Assembly: GCA_002305725.1 (NCBI GenBank)
Contig: DBQM01000056.1
Coordinates: 15,748 to 77,702 of the forward strand
Origin: Ruminococcus sp. UBA1394
GTDB lineage: Bacteria; Bacillota; Clostridia; Oscillospirales; Ruminococcaceae
DNA: 61,955 nt
Direction: 5' to 3'
In this document: in pieces, positions 43,001 to 51,951 of the stretch
Position numbering within the stretch: the stretch's first letter is position 1
Layout of the letters: each line of letters begins with the position of its first letter
Made by a program: the position numbers and the translations under genes
The notes under the pieces: model-generated
Database searches by the model: none
Told to the model about the DNA's origin: nothing
The model's input: the letters and a program-made list of their open reading frames with translations, nothing else

Positions 43001-46000
43001 TTGGAATTTAATACATTTGATTCTATAAAAATAGGTCTTGCATCACCGGAACAGATCAGAAAATGGTCATACGGTGCTGTTGAGCGTCCTGAAACTATAA
43101 ATTACAGAACCCAGAAGCCAGAGGCAGGCGGTCTTTACTGCGAAAGAATCTTCGGACCAACCAAGGACTGGGAGTGTCACTGCGGAAAGTTCAAGAAGAT
43201 ACGCTTTAAGGGCAAGTTCTGTGACCGCTGCGGAGTTGAGGTTACAAGAGCAAAGGTAAGACGTGAAAGAATGGGTCATATCGAGCTTGCTGCTCCGGTT
43301 TCACATATATGGTATTTCAAGGGAACACCTTCAAGAATTGGCCAGGTGCTTGAAATTTCACAGAAGCGTCTTGAAGAAGTTCTCTACTTCACAAAATATA
43401 TCGTTCTTGACCCGGGCAACACCGGCGAACTGCTGAAAAAACAGCTGCTTTCTGAAAAGGAATATCTTGACGCAAGGGAAAAATACGGCGACGACTTTGT
43501 TGCTGAAATGGGTGCAGAGGCTATCAAGAAGCTTCTGCAGGAATATGACCCTGAAAGATATGACGTCTTCAAGAACAGACTTATCATGCAGGGCAAGATC
43601 TCACTGGACGGAAAGAAGTGCGAATGTACACACTCTCCGCTGGTCTGCGAATGTGACGAGTGCAAGAAATTTGCAGAGCTTGACGTTGAATGGAAAAACA
43701 ATCTTGAAGTTGTTTCAGACGACTTAAAGGAAGAACTCAAAGGACTTCCTACAGGTCAGAAGAAAATCAAGCTTTTAAAGAGACTTGAAATAATCGAGGC
43801 GTTCAGACTTTCCGGAAACAAGCCGGAATGGATGATTCTTGACGTTATGCCGGTTATCCCGCCGGACCTTCGTCCAATAGTTATGCTGGACGGCGGACGT
43901 TATGCAACATCTGACTTAAACGACCTTTACAGACGTGTTATCAACAGAAATAACCGTCTGAAGAGAATGTTAGAGCTTGAAGCTCCGGACATTATTATCA
44001 GAAATGAAAAGAGAATGCTCCAGGAGGCTGTTGACGCACTTATCGACAACGGCAGACACGGCAGACCTGTTACAGGTCCTAACAACCGTGCGCTGAAATC
44101 TCTTTCCGATATGCTTAAAGGTAAGCAGGGACGTTTCAGACAGAATCTTCTGGGTAAGCGTGTTGACTATTCCGGACGTTCTGTTATCGTTGTAGGTCCT
44201 GAGCTGAAAATGTATCAGTGCGGTCTGCCGAAGGAAATGGCGCTTGAACTTTTCAAGCCTTTCGTTCTGAAAAGACTGGTTGATACAAAGGTTATTGCAA
44301 ACATCAAGAGCGCAAGAAAAATGGTTGACAGAGCCTCAACAGAGGTATGGGACGCACTTGAAAACGTAATCAAGGATCACCCTGTAATGCTCAACCGTGC
44401 CCCCACACTTCACAGACTTGGTATTCAGGCGTTTGAGCCGATACTGGTCGAGGGCCGTGCTATCAAGCTTCACCCGCTGGTTTGTACAGCGTTCAACGCT
44501 GACTTCGACGGTGACCAGATGGCTGTACACCTTCCGCTTTCAGCTGAGGCACAGGCAGAGGCAAGATTCCTTATGCTTGCTGCAAACAACCTGCTGAAAC
44601 CGTCAGACGGATGCCCTGTTGCAGTTCCGTCACAGGATATGGTACTTGGTTCCTACTACCTTACAATGCAGAAGGACGGCGAACCTGGCGAGGGTAAGGT
44701 GTTCAGAGATGTCAACGAAGCTCTTATGGCTTATAATGAGCACGACGTTTCACTCCATGCCGCAATCAAGGTTAGAATCACCAAGGAAATCGGCGACAAG
44801 AAGGTTTCAAAGATTATTGACTGTACAGTCGGACGTCTTATCTTCAACGAGAATATTCCGCAGGATCTGGGATATGTTGACAGAACAAATTCCGACAAGC
44901 AGTTTGACCTTGAAATTTCATTCCTTGTAGGCAAAAAGCAGCTTTCAAATATCATTGAAAGATGTATCAGAATCCATGGTACAACAACAACTTCTGAGGT
45001 GCTTGACAAAATCAAGTCACTCGGATTCAAATACTCAACAAAAGCGTCTATTACAGTTGCTGTATGCGATGCAACAATTCCAAAGGAAAAGAAAGATATC
45101 CTTGCTGAAGCTGACAAGAAGATTGATGTAATCACAAGACAGTATGAATACGGTTATATCTCTTCCGAAGAAAAGTCCAAGAAGGTTATCGAAGTATGGA
45201 ACAACGCAACTGATGACGTTACAGAGGCGCTGAAAAACGGTCTTGACAAGTATAACCCGATCTTCATGATGGCTGATTCCGGTGCCCGTGGTAGTATCAA
45301 CCAGATAAGACAGCTTGCAGGTATGCGTGGACTTATCGCCAACACATCGGGTACTACAATCGAAATTCCTATCAGAGCTAACTACCGTGAGGGACTTAAC
45401 ATTCTGGAATACTTCATTTCTTCACGAGGTGCCAGAAAGGGTCTTGCCGATACAGCGCTGCGTACTGCTGACTCAGGTTACCTTACAAGACGTCTTGTTG
45501 ACGTTTCACAGGACGTTATCATCAGCGAGAAAGACTGTCATACTCACGAGGGTATTGAAGTATACGAAATCAGAAACGGCAACGAAATTATCGAACCGCT
45601 GGTTGAAAGACTTGTGGGAAGATATCTTGTTGAAGACCTCAGAGATGAAAGCACAGGTGACGTTATAGTATCCAAGGATAAGCTTATGACCGAGGCTGAC
45701 GCTAAGAAGATCTGTGAGGCAGGCGTTGAAAAAATCAAGATTCGTTCTGTTCTTCACTGTAAGTCAAGACACGGCGTCTGCGCTAAGTGCTACGGCGCTA
45801 ACCTTGCAAACGGAAACCTTGTTGCTGTGGGTGAGGCTGTTGGTATTATTTCTGCCCAGTCTATCGGTGAGCCGGGTACACAGCTTACAATGAGAACGTT
45901 CCACACAGGCGGTATCGCTTCTGCGGAAGATATCACACAGGGTCTCCCTCGTGTCGAGGAACTTTTCGAGGCAAGACGGCCTAAGAACGCTGCTATTCTT

Positions 46001-46726
46001 TCAAGAATTGACGGTGTTGTTCACATTGAGGAAATCAAGACTACAAGAAACGTTATTGTTACAAACAATGAAACAAATGAGTCTGAAACTTATATGGTAC
46101 CTTATAACTTCAAGATAAGAGTAAGAGAAAATGAGGTTATTGAAAAGGGTACAAAGCTGACAGAGGGTAACGTTTATCCGGCTGACATTCTTAACATTCT
46201 CGGCGTTCAGGCTGTTCAGAACTACATTATCCATGAAGTTCAGAAGGTTTACCGCTTACAGGGTGTTGATATCAACGATAAGCACATTGAGGTTATCGTT
46301 CGTCAGATGCTCAGAAAGATTAAGGTTGACGAATCCGGCAGCAGCTATCTCCTTCCGGGTGCACTTGTTGACAGAAAAGAGATTGAGGAAATCAACGATT
46401 CTATCAGAACAAGAATGGAAAACGGCGAAGAGAATCTTGAGTTCGTTACAACAGTACCTGTTCTTCAGGGTATCACAAAGGCATCCTCAAATTCAGACAG
46501 CTTCCTGTCTGCCGCATCATTCCAGGAAACAACCAAGGCACTTACAGACGCTGCTATCAGAGGCAAGAGCGACAAGCTGCTCGGTCTTAAAGAAAACGTT
46601 ATTATCGGTAAGCTTATTCCTGCCGGTACAGGTATGGACGTTTACAATAAGGTTCAGATCGTCAGAACTGACAATCATCCTGAAACTCCACATCCGGCAC
46701 ATCTTCCGGTTATGCCTAATATTTAA
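43001..46726 (+). CDS. rpoC: RNA polymerase beta-prime subunit
   Basis: This is the catalytic subunit (1241 residues). It shows the N-terminal zinc site (CHCGKFKKIRFKGKFCDRCGVE), RAPTLHRLGIQAFEP, the magnesium-binding NADFDGDQM, and the second zinc site (CKSRHGVCAKCYG). The start is a TTG with GAGGAGG 8 bases upstream. It is shorter than the E. coli protein because it lacks the large lineage insert, as usual for Clostridia. It is co-transcribed with rpoB, and the usual downstream rpsL is missing; a terminator follows instead. Confidence 0.98.
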   Translation: MEFNTFDSIKIGLASPEQIRKWSYGAVERPETINYRTQKPEAGGLYCERIFGPTKDWECHCGKFKKIRFKGKFCDRCGVEVTRAKVRRERMGHIELAAPVSHIWYFKGTPSRIGQVLEISQKRLEEVLYFTKYIVLDPGNTGELLKKQLLSEKEYLDAREKYGDDFVAEMGAEAIKKLLQEYDPERYDVFKNRLIMQGKISLDGKKCECTHSPLVCECDECKKFAELDVEWKNNLEVVSDDLKEELKGLPTGQKKIKLLKRLEIIEAFRLSGNKPEWMILDVMPVIPPDLRPIVMLDGGRYATSDLNDLYRRVINRNNRLKRMLELEAPDIIIRNEKRMLQEAVDALIDNGRHGRPVTGPNNRALKSLSDMLKGKQGRFRQNLLGKRVDYSGRSVIVVGPELKMYQCGLPKEMALELFKPFVLKRLVDTKVIANIKSARKMVDRASTEVWDALENVIKDHPVMLNRAPTLHRLGIQAFEPILVEGRAIKLHPLVCTAFNADFDGDQMAVHLPLSAEAQAEARFLMLAANNLLKPSDGCPVAVPSQDMVLGSYYLTMQKDGEPGEGKVFRDVNEALMAYNEHDVSLHAAIKVRITKEIGDKKVSKIIDCTVGRLIFNENIPQDLGYVDRTNSDKQFDLEISFLVGKKQLSNIIERCIRIHGTTTTSEVLDKIKSLGFKYSTKASITVAVCDATIPKEKKDILAEADKKIDVITRQYEYGYISSEEKSKKVIEVWNNATDDVTEALKNGLDKYNPIFMMADSGARGSINQIRQLAGMRGLIANTSGTTIEIPIRANYREGLNILEYFISSRGARKGLADTALRTADSGYLTRRLVDVSQDVIISEKDCHTHEGIEVYEIRNGNEIIEPLVERLVGRYLVEDLRDESTGDVIVSKDKLMTEADAKKICEAGVEKIKIRSVLHCKSRHGVCAKCYGANLANGNLVAVGEAVGIISAQSIGEPGTQLTMRTFHTGGIASAEDITQGLPRVEELFEARRPKNAAILSRIDGVVHIEEIKTTRNVIVTNNETNESETYMVPYNFKIRVRENEVIEKGTKLTEGNVYPADILNILGVQAVQNYIIHEVQKVYRLQGVDINDKHIEVIVRQMLRKIKVDESGSSYLLPGALVDRKEIEEINDSIRTRMENGEENLEFVTTVPVLQGITKASSNSDSFLSAASFQETTKALTDAAIRGKSDKLLGLKENVIIGKLIPAGTGMDVYNKVQIVRTDNHPETPHPAHLPVMPNI

Positions 46727-46733
46727 AACAACA

Positions 46734-46760
46734 AAGCGGAAAGCTGATTGCTTTCCGCTT
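46734..46760 (+). terminator. Terminator after rpoC
   Basis: Perfect 11-bp stem AAGCGGAAAGC / GCTTTCCGCTT with a 5-base loop, followed by GATTTTTTTG. Confidence 0.93.
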
Positions 46761-46866
46761 GATTTTTTTGTAATGAAAAAATGAATAAAAAAATTTTTTA
46801 TGCAGATAATAATGCTGTTCTCTTAATGGTTTGAGAGCAAATTTTTATGAAAACGGAGTGTATCTC

Positions 46867-47049
46867 ATGGAAAACAAGAAGAAAAACTCAAACATTCATT
46901 GTACAGTAAAGCAGTGTGAATACAACATGGGCACAGAGGATTACTGCTCACTTGACATGGTGAAAATCGGAACTCACGAGGCTAACCCGACAGTTCCGGA
47001 ATGTACAGACTGCAACTCATTCGTAAAGCGTTCAGGCTGCTGCGGTTAA
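46867..47049 (+). CDS. DUF1540 cysteine-rich small protein
   Basis: The 60-residue protein matches DUF1540, a small clostridial family with conserved cysteines: IHCTVKQCEYN near the start, then YCSLDMVKIGTH and PECTDCNSF, plus a CCG end. The seven or so cysteines suggest metal binding; the function of the family is unknown. I use the ATG at 46867 with CGGAGTG 7 bases upstream, in place of a longer frame with no ribosome site. It is transcribed alone with a terminator after it. Confidence 0.88.
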   Translation: MENKKKNSNIHCTVKQCEYNMGTEDYCSLDMVKIGTHEANPTVPECTDCNSFVKRSGCCG

Positions 47050-47073
47050 TATGCCGGTAAATTGATTTAAAAG

Positions 47074-47107
47074 AAATCGCCCTGAGAGATTATTACCAGG
47101 GCGATTT
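47074..47107 (+). terminator. Terminator after the DUF1540 gene
   Basis: Perfect 11-bp stem AAATCGCCCTG / CAGGGCGATTT followed by GTTTGTT. Confidence 0.85.
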
Positions 47108-47146
47108 GTTTGTTATGGCAGGAAACTTATTACAGCCAATAATAAT

Positions 47147-47578
47147 TTACACATCTTTCGGACGTGGTAAAGTATTATCCCATTTTGTTTCCCCATTCAA
47201 CATATCAATTAAGTTGGGTAACTCCCATACTGCACATACTTCAAGGTCTTTACATTCTTCATAAGTACATTCAAATATCTCTCCGTGATGATACAAACTT
47301 CCCTTTAAAGTTATAGCATCTACTATAACTGTATCAGGCGACCAGCTTTCTTCTTCATTTTCAAAAGGTCTGTTGCCAACAACTTGAAGTCTTGAGAGAT
47401 TATTTCTATATAAGGTTATAAATCTGAAAAAATCAACACTTTCCGGCATTTCTTCATAGCTATGGTATCTGCCTGCATAAATCCCTAAAGTTCCTTCTCT
47501 ATATAGTCTTGCGTAAGCATTTTCACCGTTGCCAAGTGGAATTTCAAGGATATCCCCCAGTTTCATTATTTTTGCCAT
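47147..47578 (-). CDS. Imm26-like immunity protein
   Basis: The 143-residue product resembles the Imm26 immunity family: it opens with KLGDILEIPLGNGENAYARLY and GIYAGRYH, the G-D-I-x-x-I-P-L-x-x-G-x-x-A-Y-x-R block of that family. Such proteins protect cells from polymorphic toxins delivered by neighbours. No toxin gene lies next to it, so it would be an orphan. It reads against its neighbours and is visibly more A/T-rich than them, which hints at transfer. The family call rests on the N-terminal third only. Confidence 0.6.
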   Translation of the reverse strand: MAKIMKLGDILEIPLGNGENAYARLYREGTLGIYAGRYHSYEEMPESVDFFRFITLYRNNLSRLQVVGNRPFENEEESWSPDTVIVDAITLKGSLYHHGEIFECTYEECKDLEVCAVWELPNLIDMLNGETKWDNTLPRPKDV

Positions 47579-47627
47579 ACTATAACCTCTAAAATCCGAT
47601 GTATCGTTCTCTTACTTTGTACCATTA

Positions 47628-47656
47628 AGTATATCACACCCAAATTCCAAAGTCAA
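47628..47656 (-). promoter_or_regulatory. Predicted promoter of the Imm26-like gene
   Basis: On the minus strand TTGACT and TATACT with a 17-base spacer. Confidence 0.75.
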
Positions 47657-47760
47657 ATACATATTATCCACAAAAACCTCCCCACAGATTCCCTCACATA
47701 ACCGAATCCGAAACACACATAATACTTGTGCCGGATAAAAAGCCGGCAGAGGTGACGCCA

Positions 47761-48510
47761 ATGAAAATAAAACGGATAACAGCCGCCGCTCTGACAGCTT
47801 TTGTCATGCTGCTGTCCATGCCTCAGACATCTGTTCAGGCACTGAGCTGCCAGAAAAACGGATACGGACAGGGAACGGCAACCGACAGCAGAAACTGTCC
47901 TCTCGGCGCATCGGATTTCAACGCACAGTACGGAAAATACGACGCCTATGCACTGACAAACGATGAAAACAGAATTATATTGACATTTGATCAGGGTTAT
48001 GAAAACGGTTATACAGCACCGATTCTTGACGTACTGAAAGAAAAGAACGTCAGCGCAATATTCTTTCTGACCGGAGATTACGCCAAAAAGGAAGACGAAC
48101 TTGTAAAGAGAATGATAGACGAGGGACATATTCTCGGCAATCACGGTATGACGCACGCATCAATGCCGGATCTGTCCGCTGATTCTCTTAAAGAAGAAAT
48201 AATGAGTCTTCACAATTACGTCCTGGATAAATACGGGTATGAAATGCAGTACCTGCGTCCTCCATGCGGCGAATTTTCGGAAGAGTCACTTGCAGTTACA
48301 AGTGAACTGGGATATAAAACACTGATGTGGAGCTTTGCGTACGTTGACTGGAAAACCGACGCACAGCCCGACCCGTCAGCTGCCCTTGAAAAAATAACTT
48401 CATCGGCTCACGGAGGGGGAATATATCTCCTCCATTCAGTTTCAAGTACCAATGCCGCAGTACTTGGAGATGTAATTGATAATTTAAGGGCAAAGGGTTA
48501 TACACTTTAA
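47761..48510 (+). CDS. pdaA: Secreted polysaccharide deacetylase, PdaA-like
   Basis: This is a family 4 carbohydrate esterase, most like PdaA, which removes acetyl from N-acetylmuramic acid so that the spore cortex muramic-delta-lactam can form. After a signal peptide (about 1-27 of 249 residues) come the motifs ILTFDQGYENGYT (metal site with the PdaA-type FDxGYENGYT), GNHGMTHASMP (the His ligands), LRPPCGEFSE and IYLLHSVSS. I start at 47761 with GAGGTGA 6 bases upstream. If the PdaA assignment is right, it suggests a spore-forming ancestry; a general peptidoglycan deacetylase is the alternative. Confidence 0.8.
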   Translation: MKIKRITAAALTAFVMLLSMPQTSVQALSCQKNGYGQGTATDSRNCPLGASDFNAQYGKYDAYALTNDENRIILTFDQGYENGYTAPILDVLKEKNVSAIFFLTGDYAKKEDELVKRMIDEGHILGNHGMTHASMPDLSADSLKEEIMSLHNYVLDKYGYEMQYLRPPCGEFSEESLAVTSELGYKTLMWSFAYVDWKTDAQPDPSAALEKITSSAHGGGIYLLHSVSSTNAAVLGDVIDNLRAKGYTL

Positions 48511-48515
48511 AAGAT

Positions 48516-48557
48516 ACTCTCCTTTTAGAGGACGGATAAGTCTGATAAAAGGGGAGT
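48516..48557 (+). terminator. Terminator after the deacetylase gene
   Basis: Stem ACTCTCCTTTT / AAAAGGGGAGT with one mismatch and a 20-base loop, followed by GGCTTTTTTA. Confidence 0.75.
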
Positions 48558-48616
48558 GGCTTTTTTATTCACGCAAATTAATTTTTAATTTATATGCTGT
48601 AAAATTAATCATTTTA

Positions 48617-48718
48617 TGTAGGGGCGACCATTGGTCGCCCGCCAAAAATCCAGGCAAACCGCAACGGGCGACCAATGGTCGCCCCTACAATAACCCATAT
48701 TTCATAAAAATTGATTTG
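48617..48718. repeat. Dispersed inverted-repeat element (GGCGACCATTGGTCGCC type)
   Basis: Two perfect 25-bp inverted arms (48617-48641 and 48665-48689), each with the palindromic core GGCGACCATTGGTCGCC, flank a 23-bp spacer. The tail at about 48690-48718 is nearly identical to that of the copy at 29656-29756. Confidence 0.88.
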
Positions 48719-48740
48719 TGTCTTTTTTATTTGTGAATAA

Positions 48741-48769
48741 TTGACACAAAAATAATTATGTGATATAAT
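48741..48769 (+). promoter_or_regulatory. Predicted sigma-A promoter of the DUF368 gene
   Basis: Consensus TTGACA and TATAAT with a 17-base spacer, just after the repeat element. Confidence 0.88.
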
Positions 48770-48820
48770 TTGTAGTACATCAGAAAATTTTTCAGAACAA
48801 AAAGAAAGGAAAGAAAAGGT

Positions 48821-49720
48821 ATGGTTTACATTTGCGGCCTGCTGATGGCTCTTGCCGACAGCGTACCGGGGGTTTCCGGGGGGACAATCGCTTATCTTCT
48901 GGGGTATTATGAAGACTTTATAGGTTCGCTCAATTCTCTTATGACTTTAAAGGGCGACAAAACTGAGAGAAAAGCCAATCTGAAAAAGTCACTTAACTTC
49001 CTTGTAAGGCTTGGTATAGGCTGGATAGTCGGATTTGTTTCGGCGGTGCTTATTCTCACAAAAGTGTTTGAATCTCACATTTACCAGATAAGCTCGCTGT
49101 TTATCGGGTTTATCCTGTTTTCCATTCCGGTCATTTGCTATGAGGAAAAGGAGTCACTTAAAAAGTTTTATAATCTGATATTCCTTGTGCTTGGTGCGGC
49201 ACTTGTTGTTGTGATAACTATGGTAAACCCGTCAGACAGCGGAGGCATTGCCGCTGGTTCTGTAAACTTCTTACAGCTTATCTACATTATGATTGTCGGA
49301 ATGCTTGCGATTTCCGCAATGGTCCTTCCGGGAATATCCGGTTCAACGATTTTCCTTATCTTCGGAGTGTACATGACGATAATGAATTCGATAAAGGATC
49401 TTCTTCACTTTAAATTAAGCGCACTCCCTGTTGTAATTGCAACAGGTCTTGGAATCGTACTGGGAGTCGCAGCTATAATAAAGCTTGTCAAGGCGGCACT
49501 TACAAAGTTCCATTCACAGACAGTATATGCAATAATCGGACTTATGCTGGGTTCGCTTTATTCAATTGTTAAAGGACCGGAATCCCTTGACACACCGAAA
49601 GAGGCGCTTTCAATCCACTCATTCAGCATACTTTTCTTTATAATAGGCGGAGTTGTTATTGTCGGACTGCAATTCTTAAAATTGTTTTCTTCCAAAAAGA
49701 CAGAAGCGGAAAATAAATAA
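48821..49720 (+). CDS. popT: DUF368 membrane protein, PopT-type polyprenyl-phosphate transporter
   Basis: The 299-residue protein is a DUF368 family member with about eight membrane helices. The two family signatures are present: PGVSGGT at about 17-23 and PGISGST at about 169-175, in inverted-repeat halves. Members named PopT were recently shown to recycle undecaprenyl phosphate across the membrane for cell-wall and surface-polymer synthesis. GAAAGGAAAG precedes the ATG. It has its own promoter. The function is by family, since nothing here fixes the substrate. Confidence 0.88.
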   Translation: MVYICGLLMALADSVPGVSGGTIAYLLGYYEDFIGSLNSLMTLKGDKTERKANLKKSLNFLVRLGIGWIVGFVSAVLILTKVFESHIYQISSLFIGFILFSIPVICYEEKESLKKFYNLIFLVLGAALVVVITMVNPSDSGGIAAGSVNFLQLIYIMIVGMLAISAMVLPGISGSTIFLIFGVYMTIMNSIKDLLHFKLSALPVVIATGLGIVLGVAAIIKLVKAALTKFHSQTVYAIIGLMLGSLYSIVKGPESLDTPKEALSIHSFSILFFIIGGVVIVGLQFLKLFSSKKTEAENK

Positions 49721-49726
49721 AAAAAC

Positions 49727-49753
49727 TGAGGGACATGAATTTCATGTCCCTCA
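49727..49753. terminator. Shared terminator between the DUF368 gene and the SCIFF maturase
   Basis: Perfect 13-bp stem TGAGGGACATGAA / TTCATGTCCCTCA. On the minus strand it is followed by GTTTTTTTATT, so it is strongest for the maturase. Confidence 0.9.
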
Positions 49754-49760
49754 TTTCAGA

Positions 49761-49785
49761 TGTAGAGGTGACCATTGGTCACCCG
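49761..49785. repeat. Single arm of the GGCGACC-type dispersed repeat
   Basis: A variant copy (TGTAGAGGTGACCATTGGTC and so on) with paired changes that keep the palindrome GGTGACCATTGGTCACC. Confidence 0.75.
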
Positions 49786-49788
49786 TTA

Positions 49789-51168
49789 TTATTCAGTTAA
49801 GTTGTTTTCCCTGTCCAGTCTTGCCGCCTTCAGCATAATTGCACATTCAAGGCGTTTCTTTTCCAGCTGGCATGAGAACTTGTGAGCATTGTGAATATCT
49901 CCGGCGTACATATAGTTGTTGGCATTACAGCCGCCGCTGCAATAGAACTTCGCCCAGCATTGTTTACATTCCGGCTTTGTATAGACATGAGCCGCCGCAA
50001 ATTCAGCTTTCATGTCCATGTTGAATGTACCCTCGTCCAGATTACCCATTTTATATTCTTCAAGTCCGACAAACTGGTGACACGGATAAATATCTCCGTC
50101 CGGAGTGATAGCAACGTATTCATTGCCGCAGCCGCAGCCTCTCAGACGCTTGATAGCGCATGGTCCCTGGTCGAGATCCAGCATGAAATGGAAGAAATTG
50201 AACTTTTTGCCCTTTTCCTCGTTTTCAAGTATTCTTGCGGCAAGTCTTTCGTATTCCCTGAAAATTGATGAAAGCTCCTTTTCAGTAAGTGAATAGGGGA
50301 CTTCCGGAGGACATACGACCGGTTCAACTGAAATCTGGTCAAAGCCCTCGTTGTAAAGGCTGAACACGTCCTCGGAGAAATCAAGGTTGTACTTTGTGAA
50401 AGTACCTCTTACATAGTACTCCTTGTCGCCTCTTTTTGAAACAAGGCTTTTGAATTTAGGCATGATAGTATCATAACAGCCTGTCCCGTCAACACGCTTT
50501 CTTACGTTGTCGTTGACTTCCTTTCTGCCGTCGATTGAGAGGACAACGTTTGACATTTCCTTATTGATAAAGTCAATTTTGTCATCGTCCAGCAGAACGC
50601 CGTTTGTTGTGATTGTAAAGCGGAAACGCTTTCCATATTCCTTTTCCCTTGACCTTGCATATTCAACTATCTGCTTTACAACGTCAAAGTTCATGAGCGG
50701 TTCTCCGCCGAAGAAATCAAGTTCAAGATTTTCTCTGTCACCGGATTTTTCAAGGAGGAAATCAATTGCTTTTTTTCCGGTTTCAAAGGTCATAAGCTTT
50801 CTGCCCTTGCCGAAGTCGCCGGTTGATGCAAAGCAGTATTCACATCTGAGGTTGCAGTCATGAGCGATATGCAGACACATTGCCTTGACAGGTGACGCAA
50901 CAGAATACTTTGCAAACTTTTCGTAATCGTCCTCTGAAAAAAGAATCTTATCGTTATAAAGCTCGATTATCTCGCTGTAGCATGAGTTTATATCTTCTTC
51001 CGGATAAAATCTTGACAGCTTTTCCATAACCTTCTGAGGACATTTTTCCTCGAAAGGCGGTTCAACGTTATCAAGCAGGTCATATGTTATATCGTCAACA
51101 ATGTGAACACCGCCGCTGTTTGTATCAAGAACAATGTTATATCCATTAAGTTTATACTTATGTATCAT
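49789..51168 (-). CDS. scfB: SCIFF peptide thioether maturase (radical SAM, SPASM)
   Basis: This radical SAM enzyme installs thioether bonds in the SCIFF peptide encoded just upstream. Residues 1-90 look like the peptide-recognition domain. The radical SAM cluster is Cys105, Cys109 and Cys112 in HDCNLRCEYC, followed by LDFFGGEPLMNFD. The C-terminal SPASM domain supplies auxiliary-cluster cysteines (GCGCGNEYVAITPDG, YPCHQF, CKQCWAKFYCSGGC). The 459-residue length is standard. AAGGAG lies about 9 bases before the ATG. It is 68 bp downstream of scfA, across a short hairpin. Confidence 0.95.
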   Translation of the reverse strand: MIHKYKLNGYNIVLDTNSGGVHIVDDITYDLLDNVEPPFEEKCPQKVMEKLSRFYPEEDINSCYSEIIELYNDKILFSEDDYEKFAKYSVASPVKAMCLHIAHDCNLRCEYCFASTGDFGKGRKLMTFETGKKAIDFLLEKSGDRENLELDFFGGEPLMNFDVVKQIVEYARSREKEYGKRFRFTITTNGVLLDDDKIDFINKEMSNVVLSIDGRKEVNDNVRKRVDGTGCYDTIMPKFKSLVSKRGDKEYYVRGTFTKYNLDFSEDVFSLYNEGFDQISVEPVVCPPEVPYSLTEKELSSIFREYERLAARILENEEKGKKFNFFHFMLDLDQGPCAIKRLRGCGCGNEYVAITPDGDIYPCHQFVGLEEYKMGNLDEGTFNMDMKAEFAAAHVYTKPECKQCWAKFYCSGGCNANNYMYAGDIHNAHKFSCQLEKKRLECAIMLKAARLDRENNLTE

Positions 51169-51191
51169 TAAAAAAACTCCTTATAAATTTA

Positions 51192-51215
51192 AAAGGGACA
51201 ACTGAATGTCCCTTT
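51192..51215 (-). terminator. Intercistronic hairpin between scfA and scfB
   Basis: Perfect 9-bp stem AAAGGGACA / TGTCCCTTT with a 6-base loop and a short T run on the minus strand. It could lower maturase expression relative to the peptide. Confidence 0.65.
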
Positions 51216-51236
51216 CAAAAACAAACCCGACAGAAA

Positions 51237-51374
51237 TTATCTTTCGCACTTCTGGTTTGCAACTGTGCATGAAGTCTTGCAAGCTGACTGACATGATGCC
51301 TGACACTTGCCGCAGCCGCCCTTCTTAGCTGATTCTTTAAGATTTGCCTTATTGATAGTTCTGATATGTTTCAT
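51237..51374 (-). CDS. scfA: SCIFF (six cysteines in forty-five) ribosomal peptide precursor
   Basis: This is a 45-residue peptide with exactly six cysteines (21, 24, 28, 32, 36 and 43), starting MKHIRTINKANLKESAKKGG, the highly conserved leader of the SCIFF family. It is modified to a thioether-bridged peptide (sactipeptide/ranthipeptide type) by ScfB, the next gene. SCIFF peptides are nearly universal in Clostridia and are thought to signal or regulate, but the role is not settled. The reading frame is too short for a long-ORF search. GGAGG lies 6 bases before the ATG. Confidence 0.97.
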   Translation of the reverse strand: MKHIRTINKANLKESAKKGGCGKCQASCQSACKTSCTVANQKCER

Positions 51375-51546
51375 AAAAACCTCCAAAAAATTATTTCTCA
51401 GAATTAATATAAACTTATTATAACATATAATCAGCCCTTTTTCAATAGTTTTTCTATTAAAATATACACAAATATTACAAAGTTTTTATGTTAACTTTAG
51501 GCTTTGCTTTTAAAGGCTGCTGCACGAATCTTATGATGACAGGCAC

Positions 51547-51951
51547 TCAGAACGGCGGACGCTTTATTTTTGAATTTACTCCCGTTACCCCTCCGGCTGC
51601 CCCGGATATGCAAAGCATGATAAAGTATCGTATCAGTCTGAGCGGCGGAAACCCTCTGAGCCAGATGATACCAAATAAAAATATAACGCCGTACAGAACA
51701 GCACCGCACATTATGCCGTTTAGTATTCCTTTATGCCTTTTGTGTTTTCCGTAAAGATACCCCGAGAAAAATCCTCCGGCGGAAACGGATATGCTCAGCA
51801 TGACAGAGATAAGACCAGCCGGTATATCCGCTTTTGAGCCGGCATAGGCAAAAAGCATAATCAGCGCAGCAGTAAGGGCAGTCCCACAGACCGATGAGAA
51901 AAATATATTGTAATGCTTTAACTTCTGCAGTCTGAATCTGTTTCTTCTCAT
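51547..51951 (-). CDS. Small membrane protein, TIGR04086 family
   Basis: The 134-residue protein has four predicted membrane helices (about 17-38, 43-66, 76-98 and 106-122) and basic ends, matching the TIGR04086 family of clostridial membrane proteins, which from memory often lie near SCIFF genes. Its function is unknown. Its ATG overlaps the stop of the upstream DUF187 gene (ATGA), so it is translationally coupled to it. It ends 172 bp before scfA in the same direction. Confidence 0.78.
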   Translation of the reverse strand: MRRNRFRLQKLKHYNIFFSSVCGTALTAALIMLFAYAGSKADIPAGLISVMLSISVSAGGFFSGYLYGKHKRHKGILNGIMCGAVLYGVIFLFGIIWLRGFPPLRLIRYFIMLCISGAAGGVTGVNSKIKRPPF

